NCBI RefSeq assembly: GCF_001280085.1
Contig: NZ_LGED01000204.1
Span: forward strand, 62,001 to 126,000
Length of the DNA: 64,000 bases
Reading direction: 5' to 3'
DNA from: Saccharothrix sp. NRRL B-16348
GTDB lineage: Bacteria; Actinomycetota; Actinomycetes; Mycobacteriales; Pseudonocardiaceae
Position 1 is the first letter of the stretch; every line of letters starts with the position of its first letter. The notes beneath the pieces were generated by a model. The model made no database searches, was not told the DNA's origin, and saw nothing but the letters and a program-made list of their open reading frames with translations. This document shows, in pieces, positions 8,923-16,757 of this stretch. The translations under genes were made by a program, and so were the position numbers.

Positions 8923-10536
8923 GTGACACCCCCTCGGCCGGAAGACCAGTCGCGGCGGTACCCGTGGGAGGACGACGAGTACAAGCCGCGCACCCGGCCG
9001 TACCCGACCCCCGGCTCGCCGCCGCCACCGGACCCGCCGCCCCCTCGCGACCACCGCGACCCACGCAACCCACGCGGCGACGGCGACCCACGCCGCGGCG
9101 GCGACAACGGCGACCACCACACCCGCCGTGAATCGGCCCGCTTCACCCCACCGCCGGACGCCGACAAACCGACCGTCCCGACGCTGCCGAAGAAGCTGAC
9201 CGTCACCCGCGTGGCGTGGTTCCGCACCAGGCAGCTCAGCAGCCAGGCGCTGGCCGCGTTCCGCAAGGCCGCGCACGCCGACGGCGCCAAGCAGTCCGGC
9301 CTGTCCTCCCTCACCTACGCGGTGATGCTGAACTACGCGGCCGACGCGGCGATGGCGGTCGCCCTGGCCAACACCCTGTTCTTCTCGGCCGCGTCGGGCG
9401 AGAGCCGGGGCAAGGTCGCGCTCTACCTGCTGATCACCGTCGCGCCGTTCGCCCTGGTGGCACCGGTCATCGGTCCCGCGCTCGACCGCATCCAGCACGG
9501 CAGGCGGGTGGCGCTGGCCGCGTCCTGCGTCCTGCGCGTCTTCCTGTCCATCACGATGGCGCTGAACTTCGACAACTGGGGCCTCTACCCGGCGGCACTG
9601 GGCAGCATGGTGCTCTCCAAGTCGTTCACGGTCCTCAAGGCCGCGATCACACCCCGCGTCCTGCCGCGTGAGATCACCCTGTCCAAGACCAACGCGCGGA
9701 TGACGGTGTTCGGCCTGGCCGCGGGCGGTGTGTTCGGCGCCGTCGCGGCCGGTTTCGCGAACCTGTTCGGCTCACCGGGCGCCCTGTGGTTCACCGCGGT
9801 CCTCTGCCTCACCAACGCCTACTACTGCCTGCGCATCCCGTCGTGGGTCGAGGTCACCGAGGGCGAGGTGCCCACGTCGCTGCGCGCCAAGCCGCAGAAG
9901 CCGAAGCGCCAACCACTCGGCCGCAGCGTCGTGGTCGGCCTGTGGGCCAACGGCGCGATCCGCATGCTGACCGGCTTCCTCATGCTGTTCGCCGCGTTCG
10001 TGGTCCGCGCCCAAACCGAGGGCGACGCGTTCATGCAATTGCTGCTGCTCGGCGTGATCGCCGCCGCCGCCGGCATCGGCAGCTTCCTCGGCAACGCCGT
10101 CGGCGCACGCCTGCACTTCGGCGCCCCGGACCAGGTGGTCATCGGCTGCCTCACCGCCGCCCTGGTCACGGTCGTCGTGGCCGCCGTCCTCCCCGGCCTG
10201 GCCACCGCCGCCGCCGTCGGCCTGATCGGCGCCACCGCCAGCTCACTGGCCAAGGTGTCCCTCGACGCGGTCATCCAGGACGACGTCCCGGACGAGTCAC
10301 GGGCCTCGGCCTTCGGCCGCTCGGAAACCATCCTCCAGCTGGGCTGGGTCTTCGGCGGCGCACTCGGCGTGCTGCTGCCCACCGAGTACTGGATCGGCTT
10401 CACCGTCCTCGCCGTCCTGCTCGCGGTCGGCCTGGCACAGACCGTGCAGACCAAGCGGGGCACCACCCTCATCCCGGGCCTGGGCGGCGACCGCCCACTG
10501 CGGCCCGCACCCGTCGTGCCCAGGCCGGGCACGTAG
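8923..10536 (+). CDS. MFS-type membrane protein with disordered N-terminus
   Basis: Protein of 537 residues. The first 75 or so residues are a Pro/Arg/Asp-rich disordered tail (PPPDPPPPRDHRDPRNPRG), followed by a conserved LTVTRVAWFRTRQLSSQAL segment and about 12 hydrophobic helices of MFS type from residue 125 to 510. It resembles the conserved mycobacterial membrane protein Rv0876c (from memory), whose substrate is unknown. The gene lies 34 nt after the dehydratase gene and is followed by a DUF2771 lipoprotein gene, the same pairing as Rv0876c-Rv0875c. CAGGAT 7 nt before the GTG is a weak leaderless -10 candidate, and gaggcagg upstream is a weak ribosome site. Confidence 0.85.
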   Translation: MTPPRPEDQSRRYPWEDDEYKPRTRPYPTPGSPPPPDPPPPRDHRDPRNPRGDGDPRRGGDNGDHHTRRESARFTPPPDADKPTVPTLPKKLTVTRVAWFRTRQLSSQALAAFRKAAHADGAKQSGLSSLTYAVMLNYAADAAMAVALANTLFFSAASGESRGKVALYLLITVAPFALVAPVIGPALDRIQHGRRVALAASCVLRVFLSITMALNFDNWGLYPAALGSMVLSKSFTVLKAAITPRVLPREITLSKTNARMTVFGLAAGGVFGAVAAGFANLFGSPGALWFTAVLCLTNAYYCLRIPSWVEVTEGEVPTSLRAKPQKPKRQPLGRSVVVGLWANGAIRMLTGFLMLFAAFVVRAQTEGDAFMQLLLLGVIAAAAGIGSFLGNAVGARLHFGAPDQVVIGCLTAALVTVVVAAVLPGLATAAAVGLIGATASSLAKVSLDAVIQDDVPDESRASAFGRSETILQLGWVFGGALGVLLPTEYWIGFTVLAVLLAVGLAQTVQTKRGTTLIPGLGGDRPLRPAPVVPRPGT

Positions 10537-10539
10537 GCT
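10534..10539 (+). promoter_or_regulatory. -10 box for the DUF2771 gene (leaderless)
   Basis: TAGGCT overlapping the stop of the MFS gene, 8 nt before the GTG at 10548. Confidence 0.5.
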
Positions 10540-10547
10540 CGACCGCC

Positions 10548-11027
10548 GTGCGCCGAGTCCTGATCCCCGCGTCGCTCCTGGTCCTCGCCGGTTGCGCGGC
10601 GCCACCCACCGCCCCCGAGGTGACGTTCTACGCCGACGGCAAGACGATCAACGTCAAGCCGTCCCAGTACTGCGACCTGCAATCGGAGAACTGCGACGTC
10701 GCACCGGACGCGGTCGGCGTGCTGCGCGTGCGCCCGGGCAAACCGGTCCAGATCTCCGTCCCGGGCGACCTCGCGGACACCGCCTGGTCGGTGAAGTTCA
10801 CCTACCGCAACGCCCAAGGCGAACCCCAAGAACCACTGCGCAGCAAACTCTTCACCGAACGCGACCCGAAGTTCGCCTACACCCTCGTGCTCCCGAACCC
10901 CGACGACCAACTGGAAAGCGTCGAGGTCCAGCAATACGGCGCCCGAATCGAGTCCAGCACCACCGGCGCGTTCGACTTCGTCGCCCGGGGCACCTGGGTC
11001 CTCTCCGTAGACGACCGCTCCCACTAG
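10548..11027 (+). CDS. DUF2771 family lipoprotein
   Basis: Lipoprotein of 159 residues, exported and anchored on the outer face of the membrane. The signal peptide VRRVLIPASLLVLAGC ends in a LAGC lipobox, with lipidation at C16. The mature part is a beta-rich DUF2771 domain: YADGKTINVKPSQYCDLQ, CDVAPDAVGVLRVRPGKPVQ, WSVKFTYRNAQGE, FTERDPKFAYTLVLP and a closing TWVLSVDD. The C43/C50 pair (CDLQSENC) could form a disulphide. The MFS gene upstream suggests the two work together at the membrane, as in mycobacteria. Function is unknown. Downstream lies a palindromic element that may end transcription. Confidence 0.85.
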   Translation: MRRVLIPASLLVLAGCAAPPTAPEVTFYADGKTINVKPSQYCDLQSENCDVAPDAVGVLRVRPGKPVQISVPGDLADTAWSVKFTYRNAQGEPQEPLRSKLFTERDPKFAYTLVLPNPDDQLESVEVQQYGARIESSTTGAFDFVARGTWVLSVDDRSH

Positions 11028-11085
11028 CCCCACACCCACGAACCCACCGGCCGCACAACGGACCCGCCACACCCCCACCTAGGCC

Positions 11086-11211
11086 CGATTTGACATGGGT
11101 TCGGGTGCTTTAGGCTGGTCGAAGCCGGCAGGCCTGGCGGGACGCTTTATCCCGCCGGGCCTGCCGGCTTTGGCCTGCCTGGAGTGCCCGTAAGGGCCCC
11201 ATGTCAAATCG
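11086..11211. repeat. 126-bp nested palindromic element
   Basis: Outer arms CGATTTGACATGGG (11086-11099) and CCCATGTCAAATCG (11198-11211) are perfect 14-bp inverted repeats. Between them the two halves remain imperfectly complementary, one arm carrying a 5-nt insertion, down to a central 21-bp hairpin. The whole segment could therefore fold into one long cruciform. It lies between the convergent DUF2771 and cold-shock genes. The shape resembles a miniature inverted-repeat element, but no flanking target duplication could be recognised and no second copy was noticed in the window. Confidence 0.65.
11122..11170. terminator. Bidirectional terminator-like hairpin
   Basis: A 21-bp stem (arms 11122-11142 and 11150-11170, one mismatched position) with the 7-nt loop cgcttta. 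The arms start AAGCCGGCAGGCC and end GGCCTGCCGGCTT. It could terminate transcription of both flanking convergent genes. There is no long T-tract. Confidence 0.65.
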
Positions 11212-11241
11212 AGCCGAACAGCACCACACACCGCCGAGTGA

Positions 11242-11628
11242 CTACGGATCCAGCTCCCGAGCCACCGCCCGAACCACCTCGGCGATCAGCTTCGTGTTCT
11301 TCCGCTCCGGGTACCGCCCCCGCCGCAGCTCGGGCTGCACCTTGATCTCCAGCAGCTTGATCATGTCCTCGATCAAGCCGTGCAGCTCCTCCGCCGGCCG
11401 ACGACGCGCCTCGGCCACCGACGGCGCCGGGTCGATCAGCCGGACCGACAGCGCCTGCGGACCGCGCCTGCCCTCGGCCATGCCGAACTCGATCCGCTGA
11501 CCGGCCTTCAAGCCCTCGACACCCGGAGGCAGCGCGGATTTCCGCACGTAGACGTCTTCGCCACCGTCCTGTGTGACGAAGCCGAAGCCCTTCTCCGAGT
11601 CGTACCACTTGACCTTGCCGGTCGGCAC
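11242..11628 (-). CDS. Cold-shock domain protein with C-terminal extension
   Basis: Protein of 128 residues. The N-terminal 65 residues are a cold-shock (OB-fold) domain with RNP1 motif KGFGFVTQ and RNP2 motif DVYVRKSAL, binding single-stranded nucleic acid. The C-terminal 60 residues ([20 protein letters not shown] onward) form a helical extension, typical of the long CspB type found in Actinobacteria rather than the 67-residue CspA type. Several starts are possible: TTG 11640, GTG 11637 and GTG 11628. The last is chosen because homologues begin [14 protein letters not shown] and GGTGAG lies just upstream. It corresponds to mycobacterial Rv0871 (from memory). Role: RNA chaperone or transcript regulator. 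Confidence 0.92.
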   Translation of the reverse strand: MPTGKVKWYDSEKGFGFVTQDGGEDVYVRKSALPPGVEGLKAGQRIEFGMAEGRRGPQALSVRLIDPAPSVAEARRRPAEELHGLIEDMIKLLEIKVQPELRRGRYPERKNTKLIAEVVRAVARELDP

Positions 11629-11741
11629 CGTTCTCACCAATCCTTATGCGATCACACGACGAACGCGCCCTGGGCGTGCCCAAGGCGCGTCCCACCAGAC
11701 TATCCAGAACACCACGACCGGGGCACCTCCGATCGCGCGAC

Positions 11742-11747
11742 TACGCT
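11742..11747 (+). promoter_or_regulatory. -10 box for the 63-aa membrane protein
   Basis: TACGCT, 7 nt before the ATG at 11755; leaderless spacing. Confidence 0.55.
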
Positions 11748-11754
11748 GCAGCCC

Positions 11755-11946
11755 ATGTCGACCCCGAAGCTGATGCCGCCGGCAGTGGCGTTGTTCGTGC
11801 TCGGCGTGGCGGCCATCGTCGCGATGTTCATCGCCGGCGAACCCGGCCTGCCCGCCTGGGTGTTCGCCGCGGGCTGGCTGCTCGCCCCCGCGGGGCTCGC
11901 GCTGGCCGTGTTCAGCGCGGTGCGGAGCGCCCGGCCCCGGCGCTGA
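11755..11946 (+). CDS. Small two-helix membrane protein
   Basis: Protein of 63 residues with two hydrophobic segments: about residues 8-27 (VALFVLGVAAIVAMFIAG) and 33-55 (WVFAAGWLLAPAGLALAV), with a basic end RSARPRR. I do not recognise a family. The start is supported by a leaderless-type -10 box and by high third-position GC. It diverges from the cold-shock gene, and its last 35 nt overlap the end of the convergent HAD phosphatase gene. Function is unknown. Confidence 0.7.
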   Translation: MSTPKLMPPAVALFVLGVAAIVAMFIAGEPGLPAWVFAAGWLLAPAGLALAVFSAVRSARPRR

Positions 11947-12559
11947 GCAGCCGGTCGGCGTTCGCCCGCAGCCACCCCGGGAACTCCGTCAGGTCGGCCA
12001 GCACGACGTCCGCGCCCTCGGCCGTCAACTCCTCGGCGTCGCACGGCCCACTCACCACTCCAACGGCCACTGCCCCGGCCGCCTTCGCGCCGCGCACGTC
12101 ACCCACGTGGTCGCCCACGTACACCGCCGCGCCGTGCGCCTTCAGCGCCTCGGCCTTGCCGGTCGACCACAGCTCGCCGAACAGGTGGTCCACTTCCCAG
12201 TCGAACGCGGCCAGGTGCAGCGCCGCGTTGGCCCGGTACTTGCCGGTGACGACGATCGTCGTCCCGCCCAGCTCACGCACCGCCGCAAGCGCTTGCGCCG
12301 CGCCCGGCAGGGCGACCGTGGCCGGGATGACGACGTCCGGGTACAGCTCGCGGAACCGCGCGATCAACCCCGGGATGTCCTCTTCGACCACGCCGAAGTC
12401 GCGGTAGATCATGTCCAGGGGCGGGCCGAGGTTGGCGGCGAAGTGGGCGCCGTCCAACGGGTAGCCGCTCTCCGCCCCGACCGCGTCCATCACCGCGGCC
12501 ATGCCGGGCCTGGGGTCGATCAACGTCATGTCCAGGTCGAATCCCACGGTCAGCGGCAC
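11912..12559 (-). CDS. HAD family hydrolase (phosphoglycolate phosphatase-like)
   Basis: Cytoplasmic HAD phosphatase of 215 residues. Motif I is GFDLDMTLID with the nucleophile D8 and acid D10. Motif II is TTIVVTGK near residue 103, motif III the lysine in GKAEALKAHG, and motif IV VYVGDHVGDVRGAKAAG. The helical cap between motifs I and II is of C1 type, as in phosphoglycolate phosphatase and related small-molecule phosphatases. The GTG at 12557-12559 has TAGGGT 7 nt upstream (leaderless). It diverges from a tetR gene only 36 nt away, so the regulator may act on this promoter. Substrate is uncertain. Confidence 0.88.
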   Translation of the reverse strand: MPLTVGFDLDMTLIDPRPGMAAVMDAVGAESGYPLDGAHFAANLGPPLDMIYRDFGVVEEDIPGLIARFRELYPDVVIPATVALPGAAQALAAVRELGGTTIVVTGKYRANAALHLAAFDWEVDHLFGELWSTGKAEALKAHGAAVYVGDHVGDVRGAKAAGAVAVGVVSGPCDAEELTAEGADVVLADLTEFPGWLRANADRLLSAGAGRSAPR

Positions 12560-12566
12560 GGTTCGC

Positions 12567-12572
12567 ACCCTA
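12567..12572 (-). promoter_or_regulatory. -10 box for the HAD gene (leaderless)
   Basis: TAGGGT on the minus strand, 7 nt before the GTG start at 12559. It lies inside the 36-nt divergent spacer shared with tetR. Confidence 0.5.
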
Positions 12573-12595
12573 TGCGCTGTGCCAAGCTTTGCGCC

Positions 12596-13141
12596 GTGAC
12601 GGAACTCACCCGGGCACTGCTCGACGCGGCGGTGGAGCTGATCGCGGCACACGGCTCACGTGGCCTGCGCATGGCGGAGGTCGCCGCCAAGGCGGGCGTG
12701 AGCAGGCAGACCGTCTACAACGAGTTCGGCAACAAGGAACGGCTCGTGCAGGCCGTGGCGCTGCACAAGACGGCCGAGTTCCTCGACGGCGTGCGCGCGC
12801 AGCTGCTGAGCACGTCCGACCCGTTAGAGGGCCTGCGCCGCAGCATCGGGTACGCGTTCGACCTGGCCGGCCGGGACGCGCTGGCCAGGTCCGTGCTGAA
12901 CGGCGCGAACGCCGAGGACATGCTGCCGCTGCTGACCACCAAGGGGCGACCGGTCCTGACGCTCGCCACCTCGGTGTTCGCCCAGCACATCCGCAAGCAC
13001 TGGCCCGCGCTGCCGGACGCGCGCGTGCACCTGATCGCGGACACGATCGTGCGGGTGGCGTTGAGCCACCTGCTCACGCCCGGCGGCCGCCGCGTCGAAG
13101 CGGTGGTCCAGGTGACGGAAGCCCTGCTCCCCGCACGCTGA
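12596..13141 (+). CDS. TetR family regulator
   Basis: Regulator of 181 residues. The N-terminal helix-turn-helix is canonical: ALLDAAVELIAAHGSRGLRM, then VAAKAGVSRQTVYNEFGNKE with the recognition helix SRQTVYNEF. The C-terminal part is helical ligand-binding sequence without a recognisable subfamily. GTG 12596 is preferred; an in-frame ATG at 12572 would add eight residues but would start inside the -10 box of the divergent HAD gene. Promoter overlap with that gene suggests mutual control. The ligand and targets are unknown. Confidence 0.88.
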   Translation: MTELTRALLDAAVELIAAHGSRGLRMAEVAAKAGVSRQTVYNEFGNKERLVQAVALHKTAEFLDGVRAQLLSTSDPLEGLRRSIGYAFDLAGRDALARSVLNGANAEDMLPLLTTKGRPVLTLATSVFAQHIRKHWPALPDARVHLIADTIVRVALSHLLTPGGRRVEAVVQVTEALLPAR

Positions 13142-13159
13142 CCGCACCAACCCGCACCC

Positions 13160-13256
13160 GGCCGTCACCGCACCGCCGACACCACACCGCCGACACCACC
13201 GTCACCGCACCGCCATCACCGCTCGGCCATCACCGCACCACCGGCACCACGCACCA
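13160..13256. repeat. Degenerate CACCGCACC-type tandem repeats
   Basis: Low-complexity GC tract made of repeated blocks of caccgcaccgcc and gacaccacc, including two copies of gtcaccgcaccgcc at 13164 and 13201. It fills the gap between the convergent tetR gene and the small minus-strand membrane-protein gene. Confidence 0.6.
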
Positions 13257-13279
13257 GCCGCACCACACACCCCACCCTG

Positions 13280-13498
13280 TCACCGACGGGCCGCGGCCCC
13301 GACCCGCCGCACCACCGGCGCCGTCCGGTGCACCCGCCGCGCACCCACCCGCCGCACGTCCGCCCGCCGCGGCGCCTCACGCCGCCGGACCGCCGCGGCA
13401 CGCACCGGCTCGTCACCCGCCGAAGCTCTCCGCGAGAACACGACCAGCCCCGCCGCGCCCACCAGCCCGGCGACCGCGATCACCCACTTCTTGCCCAT
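13280..13498 (-). CDS. Small membrane protein with basic tail
   Basis: Putative protein of 72 residues. One hydrophobic helix at residues 3-22 (KKWVIAVAGLVGAAGLVVF) precedes a strongly arginine-rich tail. The ATG lies only 3 nt after the stop of the Gfo/Idh gene, consistent with coupling, and third positions are GC-rich. No family is recognised, and the arginine-rich tail could arise from any frame of this low-complexity DNA. I regard the first 25 residues as more credible than the rest. Confidence 0.5.
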   Translation of the reverse strand: MGKKWVIAVAGLVGAAGLVVFSRRASAGDEPVRAAAVRRREAPRRADVRRVGARRVHRTAPVVRRVGAAARR

Positions 13499-13501
13499 GC
13501 T

Positions 13502-14476
13502 CTAACCCACCGCCACGTCGTCGTAGGTCAGGCCCACCCGTTCGGCGGCCCTGGTCAGGGTGCGGAGGATCGCCAACGACTCGGCCGGCCGCATGGACGG
13601 GCTCTCCGTCTCACCCGCCCGCACCCGGTTCACGACCTCGCGCAGCTGCGGAACGTACCCCGCGCCCTCCTGCTCGTGGCGGTGCTCCACCCCGTTCACC
13701 ACGATCCGGCTGGGGTTGAACACCGCTTCCGGCACCTCGACGAGCCCTCGCGTCCCGTACACGACCGCGCCGGACTTCAACGGGCTGACCAGCGACGACC
13801 CCAGCAACGCGTGCGCGCCGCCCGGGTAGCCGAGCAGCATCCCGATCTCGGCGTCCACGCCGTCGACCATCCGCCCGTGCGCCTCGACCGTCTCCGGCTC
13901 GCCCAGCAGCAGGTGCGCGAACGACACCGGGTAGATCCCCAGGTCGAACAGCGACCCGCCGCCCAGCGCCTTGTTCCACAGCCGGTGCGCCGGGTCGTGC
14001 TCCAGCGTGAAGCCGAAGTCGGCCCGGACCGACCGGACCTCGCCGATCTCGCCCGCCGCGACCAGCTCGGCCATCCGCACGATGAGCGGGTTGAACCGGG
14101 TCCAGATGGCCTCCATGAAGAACAGGCCGCGCTCGCGCGCCAGGTCCACCACGTCCTGGAGGTCCGGCAGGGTCAGCGTGGCGGGCTTCTCGCACAGCAC
14201 GTGCTTGCCCGCCTCCAACGCCGCCCGGGTCACCGCGTGGTGCTGGACGTGCGGCGTCGCCACGTAGACGACGTCCACGTCCGGGTCGGCCAGCAGGTCG
14301 GCGTAGTCGCCGTAAGCACGCGGGATCCGGTGCTTGGCCGCGAAGGACTCGGCCTTGGGCAGGGCCCGCGACGACACGGCGAGCACCTCGACGTCGGGCA
14401 GCAGGAGGAGGTCACCGGTGACGACGTCGGCGATGCCGCCGGTCGCCACGACACCCCAGCGGAGTTTGTTCGGCAC
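13502..14476 (-). CDS. Gfo/Idh/MocA family oxidoreductase
   Basis: NAD(P)-dependent oxidoreductase of 324 residues. The Rossmann N-terminus reads RWGVVATGGIADVV, with the GxGxxA-like dinucleotide loop shifted to ATGGIA. The catalytic EKP motif is in HVLCEKPATLT near residue 95, and the C-terminal alpha/beta domain begins AIWTRFNPLIVRMAELV. Such enzymes act on sugars, inositols or dihydrodiols; the FMEAIWTRF motif is shared with the trans-dihydrodiol/D-xylose dehydrogenase branch. The GTG start is at 14474-14476. A small membrane-protein gene follows 3 nt downstream, and a YccF gene diverges 32 nt upstream. Substrate not determined. Confidence 0.9.
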   Translation of the reverse strand: MPNKLRWGVVATGGIADVVTGDLLLLPDVEVLAVSSRALPKAESFAAKHRIPRAYGDYADLLADPDVDVVYVATPHVQHHAVTRAALEAGKHVLCEKPATLTLPDLQDVVDLARERGLFFMEAIWTRFNPLIVRMAELVAAGEIGEVRSVRADFGFTLEHDPAHRLWNKALGGGSLFDLGIYPVSFAHLLLGEPETVEAHGRMVDGVDAEIGMLLGYPGGAHALLGSSLVSPLKSGAVVYGTRGLVEVPEAVFNPSRIVVNGVEHRHEQEGAGYVPQLREVVNRVRAGETESPSMRPAESLAILRTLTRAAERVGLTYDDVAVG

Positions 14477-14508
14477 GGGACGGGAGCTTAATCGGGCAAG
14501 ATGGGCGT

Positions 14509-14883
14509 GTGAGGCTCATCCTGAACCTGATCTGGCTGGTCCTGAGCGGCTTCTGGCTGGCCGTCGGGTACGTGGTCGCCGGCGTGGTGTGCTGCGTGCT
14601 GATCATCACCATCCCGTGGGGGCTGGCGTCGTTCCGCATCGCGAACTACGCGCTGTGGCCGTTCGGGCGCACGGTGGTCGACCGGCCCGGCGCCGGTGCG
14701 CCGTCCCTGATCGGCAACGTCGTGTGGATCATCGTCGCGGGGATCTGGCTGGCCATCGGCCACCTGGTCACCGGCGTGCTGCTGTGCGTGACGATCATCG
14801 GCATCCCGCTCGGGGTGGCGAACTTCAAGATGGTGCCGGTCTCCCTCATGCCGCTGGGCAAGGAGATCGTCAGCACCCCCTGA
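14509..14883 (+). CDS. YccF domain membrane protein
   Basis: Protein of 124 residues with two copies of the YccF domain, each a hydrophobic hairpin: LILNLIWLVLSGFWLAVGY at residues 3-21 and NVVWIIVAGIWLAIGHLVTG in the second half. Each ends in a PWGLASFRIANYALWPFGR or PLGVANFKMVPVSLMPLGK motif, the hallmark of the family. It sits in the cytoplasmic membrane and has no known biochemical role. The GTG at 14509 is 32 nt from the divergent Gfo/Idh gene, and CAAGAT 6 nt upstream may be a leaderless -10 box. Confidence 0.92.
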   Translation: MRLILNLIWLVLSGFWLAVGYVVAGVVCCVLIITIPWGLASFRIANYALWPFGRTVVDRPGAGAPSLIGNVVWIIVAGIWLAIGHLVTGVLLCVTIIGIPLGVANFKMVPVSLMPLGKEIVSTP

Positions 14884-14898
14884 GCCGGCCCGCCGTCC

Positions 14899-15282
14899 TC
14901 AGCCGGTCACCTCGTGCAGGCACAGCACGTTGCCCTCGCTGTCGTGGAACCACGCCGCCTTCTCGGACCCGAACACGGCGACGTGGTTGACCGTCTTCAG
15001 CTCGGGCAGGTCGTAGTCCTCGAACCGGACGCCGCGCCGCTGCAGCTCGCCGATCTCGCCGTTCAGGTCGTCGACCTCGAAGCTGAGCACGGTGTGCCCG
15101 CTCTGCGCGCCCTCCTCGGCCGGCATCAGGCCGAGCACGTCGCCGCGGCCGAGCTCGAACAGGCGGGTGCCGTCCTCGCTGCCGCCGAGCGGTGTGAGGC
15201 CGAGCTGGTCGGTGTAGAAGTGGGAAGCCCTGTCCGGGTCGGTCACGGGCAGGATGGTCGTGGTCCGCGTCGCGGTGAGCAT
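14899..15282 (-). CDS. VOC/glyoxalase superfamily protein
   Basis: Protein of 127 residues with the paired beta-alpha-beta-beta-beta modules of the vicinal oxygen chelate fold. It begins TRTTTILPVTDPDRASHFYT and ends AAWFHDSEGNVLCLHEVTG, the common metal-site ending with E124 probably equivalent to a glyoxalase ligand. The first-module ligand position is not a clear histidine, so metal binding is uncertain. The start has AGGAGG six bases upstream. It lies 49 nt downstream of a metallophosphatase gene on the same strand, so they may be cotranscribed. Possible roles are a small-molecule dioxygenase, resistance or epimerase protein. Confidence 0.88.
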   Translation of the reverse strand: MLTATRTTTILPVTDPDRASHFYTDQLGLTPLGGSEDGTRLFELGRGDVLGLMPAEEGAQSGHTVLSFEVDDLNGEIGELQRRGVRFEDYDLPELKTVNHVAVFGSEKAAWFHDSEGNVLCLHEVTG

Positions 15283-15331
15283 GGCGCTCCTCCTTGCGGG
15301 TGCAGCCATTCGGGGTAGGGACATGCTCCGC

Positions 15332-16123
15332 CTACTCCGCGTGCTCCGCAACCAGTTGGACGACCAGGCACGGGCCGCCGCTGTAGAGGCCCGCGTCCAC
15401 GGCCAGCACCTTGTCGTCGGCGTAGCGCAGCGGGCCGTCGATCTGCTCCGGCGGCACGCCGAGCTGGTCGGCGATGACGCTGTGCCCGTGGACCACCTCG
15501 TGGCCGCCGAGCACGTCGAGCAGCTCGCCCGCGACGACCGCGCCGTCCGGGCCGCGGAACGCGTAGCGGGTCGTCATCTTGCGCCAGCACTCCCACCAGT
15601 GGTCCAGGTCGTCGCTCTTCAGCACGTCCCACACCGCCTCGTTGACCTCGTCGATCGTGTCGCCCCACTCGAGGTAGGCGAGGGTGTCGGAGTGCATCAG
15701 CAGGTGCCCGTCGACCTCGGTGAGCACCCGGCGCGACGTCAGCCACTCGATGTGGGCGTCGGTGAGCCGGTCCTGGTCGCTGCGCAGGCCGCCGTTGAGC
15801 AGCCAGCTGCGGGCGAAGCTGCGCGGGGTCGGCGCGCCGGGCACGTTGCGGTCGCCGAACCGGTGCATGCCCAGGAGCAGCACCTCGTGGTTGCCGATGA
15901 GCGCGTCGACCTGGCCGCCGCTCTGCTCTGCCAGCCGCATCACGAACTCGATCACCCCGATGCCGTCGGGGCCGCGGTCCACGAAGTCGCCGAGGAACCA
16001 CAGCTCCGCGTCACCGCCGCACCAGTCACCGTCGGCGTCGACCAGGCCCGAGGCGTGCAGGGCGCGGGTCAGCTCGGCGAGGTGCCCGTGCACGTCGCCA
16101 ACCACGAAGAGCGGTCGTTCCAC
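15332..16123 (-). CDS. Calcineurin-like metallophosphoesterase
   Basis: Cytoplasmic phosphoesterase of 263 residues with all metal-site motifs: GDVHGHLAEL (residues 9-18), GDFVDRGPDG (45-54), GNHEVLLL (77-84) and the late GHEVVHGHSV. These provide the Asp/His/Asn ligands of a dinuclear Mn/Fe centre. The layout matches PrpA/ApaH-like serine/threonine phosphatases or diadenosine-tetraphosphatases. No signal peptide is present. The GTG at 16121-16123 puts the first motif at residue 9, which is normal for the family. The VOC gene follows. Confidence 0.9.
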   Translation of the reverse strand: MERPLFVVGDVHGHLAELTRALHASGLVDADGDWCGGDAELWFLGDFVDRGPDGIGVIEFVMRLAEQSGGQVDALIGNHEVLLLGMHRFGDRNVPGAPTPRSFARSWLLNGGLRSDQDRLTDAHIEWLTSRRVLTEVDGHLLMHSDTLAYLEWGDTIDEVNEAVWDVLKSDDLDHWWECWRKMTTRYAFRGPDGAVVAGELLDVLGGHEVVHGHSVIADQLGVPPEQIDGPLRYADDKVLAVDAGLYSGGPCLVVQLVAEHAE

Positions 16124-16277
16124 ACCTGCGACGATAAGCGACTCGGGGGCGTGGTGCGCAAAAGTCGATCAGCGCTCGGCCTGGACGCTTCGGCCGCACC
16201 GGCGCGAACCTCCCCCGTCGGGGTGAGATCCGGGTGGTTCGCCGTGACGAATGGCGGCCGGCTCGCTCTCATCGGCC

Positions 16278-16757
16278 ATGAGAGAACAACTGGAACAGGT
16301 CGCGGGCGAACTGGACGAGGCGATGGTCGCGGTGGCCGCGCGGGCGGGCACGGCGTGGCACCCGTGGCAGCACATCGAGTGGCTGCGCCTCCAGGCCGAC
16401 CTGCTGGACCGCTTGGGCGCGGCGTTCGGCGGCCCCGGCTCGTGCCGCGCCGAACTGCTGCGCGACCGGGCCGAACGCATGGCCGACCGGATCAACGGCA
16501 TGCCCTACGCGAGCGGCGGCTTCCCCACTCCGCCCTCCGCCGCGAACGACATCCCGTCACCGGCTTCCCCCGGCACACCGCAGCCGCCCGGCACACCGCC
16601 GCACGCCACCGGCACACCGCACCCGCCCGGCACAGCGCGCACCACCGGAGCGGGCTTCCCGTCACGTCAGGTCGGGCCACCCGATCAACGCGTCCGCCTT
16701 CGCGCGGTCGCCCGTCACGGTCACCTCCTCCACCCCGAGCCGCCGCCACAGCAGTAG
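16278..16757 (+). CDS. Hypothetical protein with Pro/Thr-rich tail
   Basis: Protein of 159 residues, no family recognised. Residues 1-80 look like a genuine helical domain (EQLEQVAGELDEAMVAVAAR and HIEWLRLQADLLDRLG) with strong third-position GC. Residues 85-130 are built of GTPxPPGTP-like repeats. The last 96 nt overlap the convergent DinB-type gene, so either the tail is real but poorly constrained or the true product is shorter. The ATG at 16278 has no obvious Shine-Dalgarno. The gene diverges from the metallophosphatase. Confidence 0.55.
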   Translation: MREQLEQVAGELDEAMVAVAARAGTAWHPWQHIEWLRLQADLLDRLGAAFGGPGSCRAELLRDRAERMADRINGMPYASGGFPTPPSAANDIPSPASPGTPQPPGTPPHATGTPHPPGTARTTGAGFPSRQVGPPDQRVRLRAVARHGHLLHPEPPPQQ

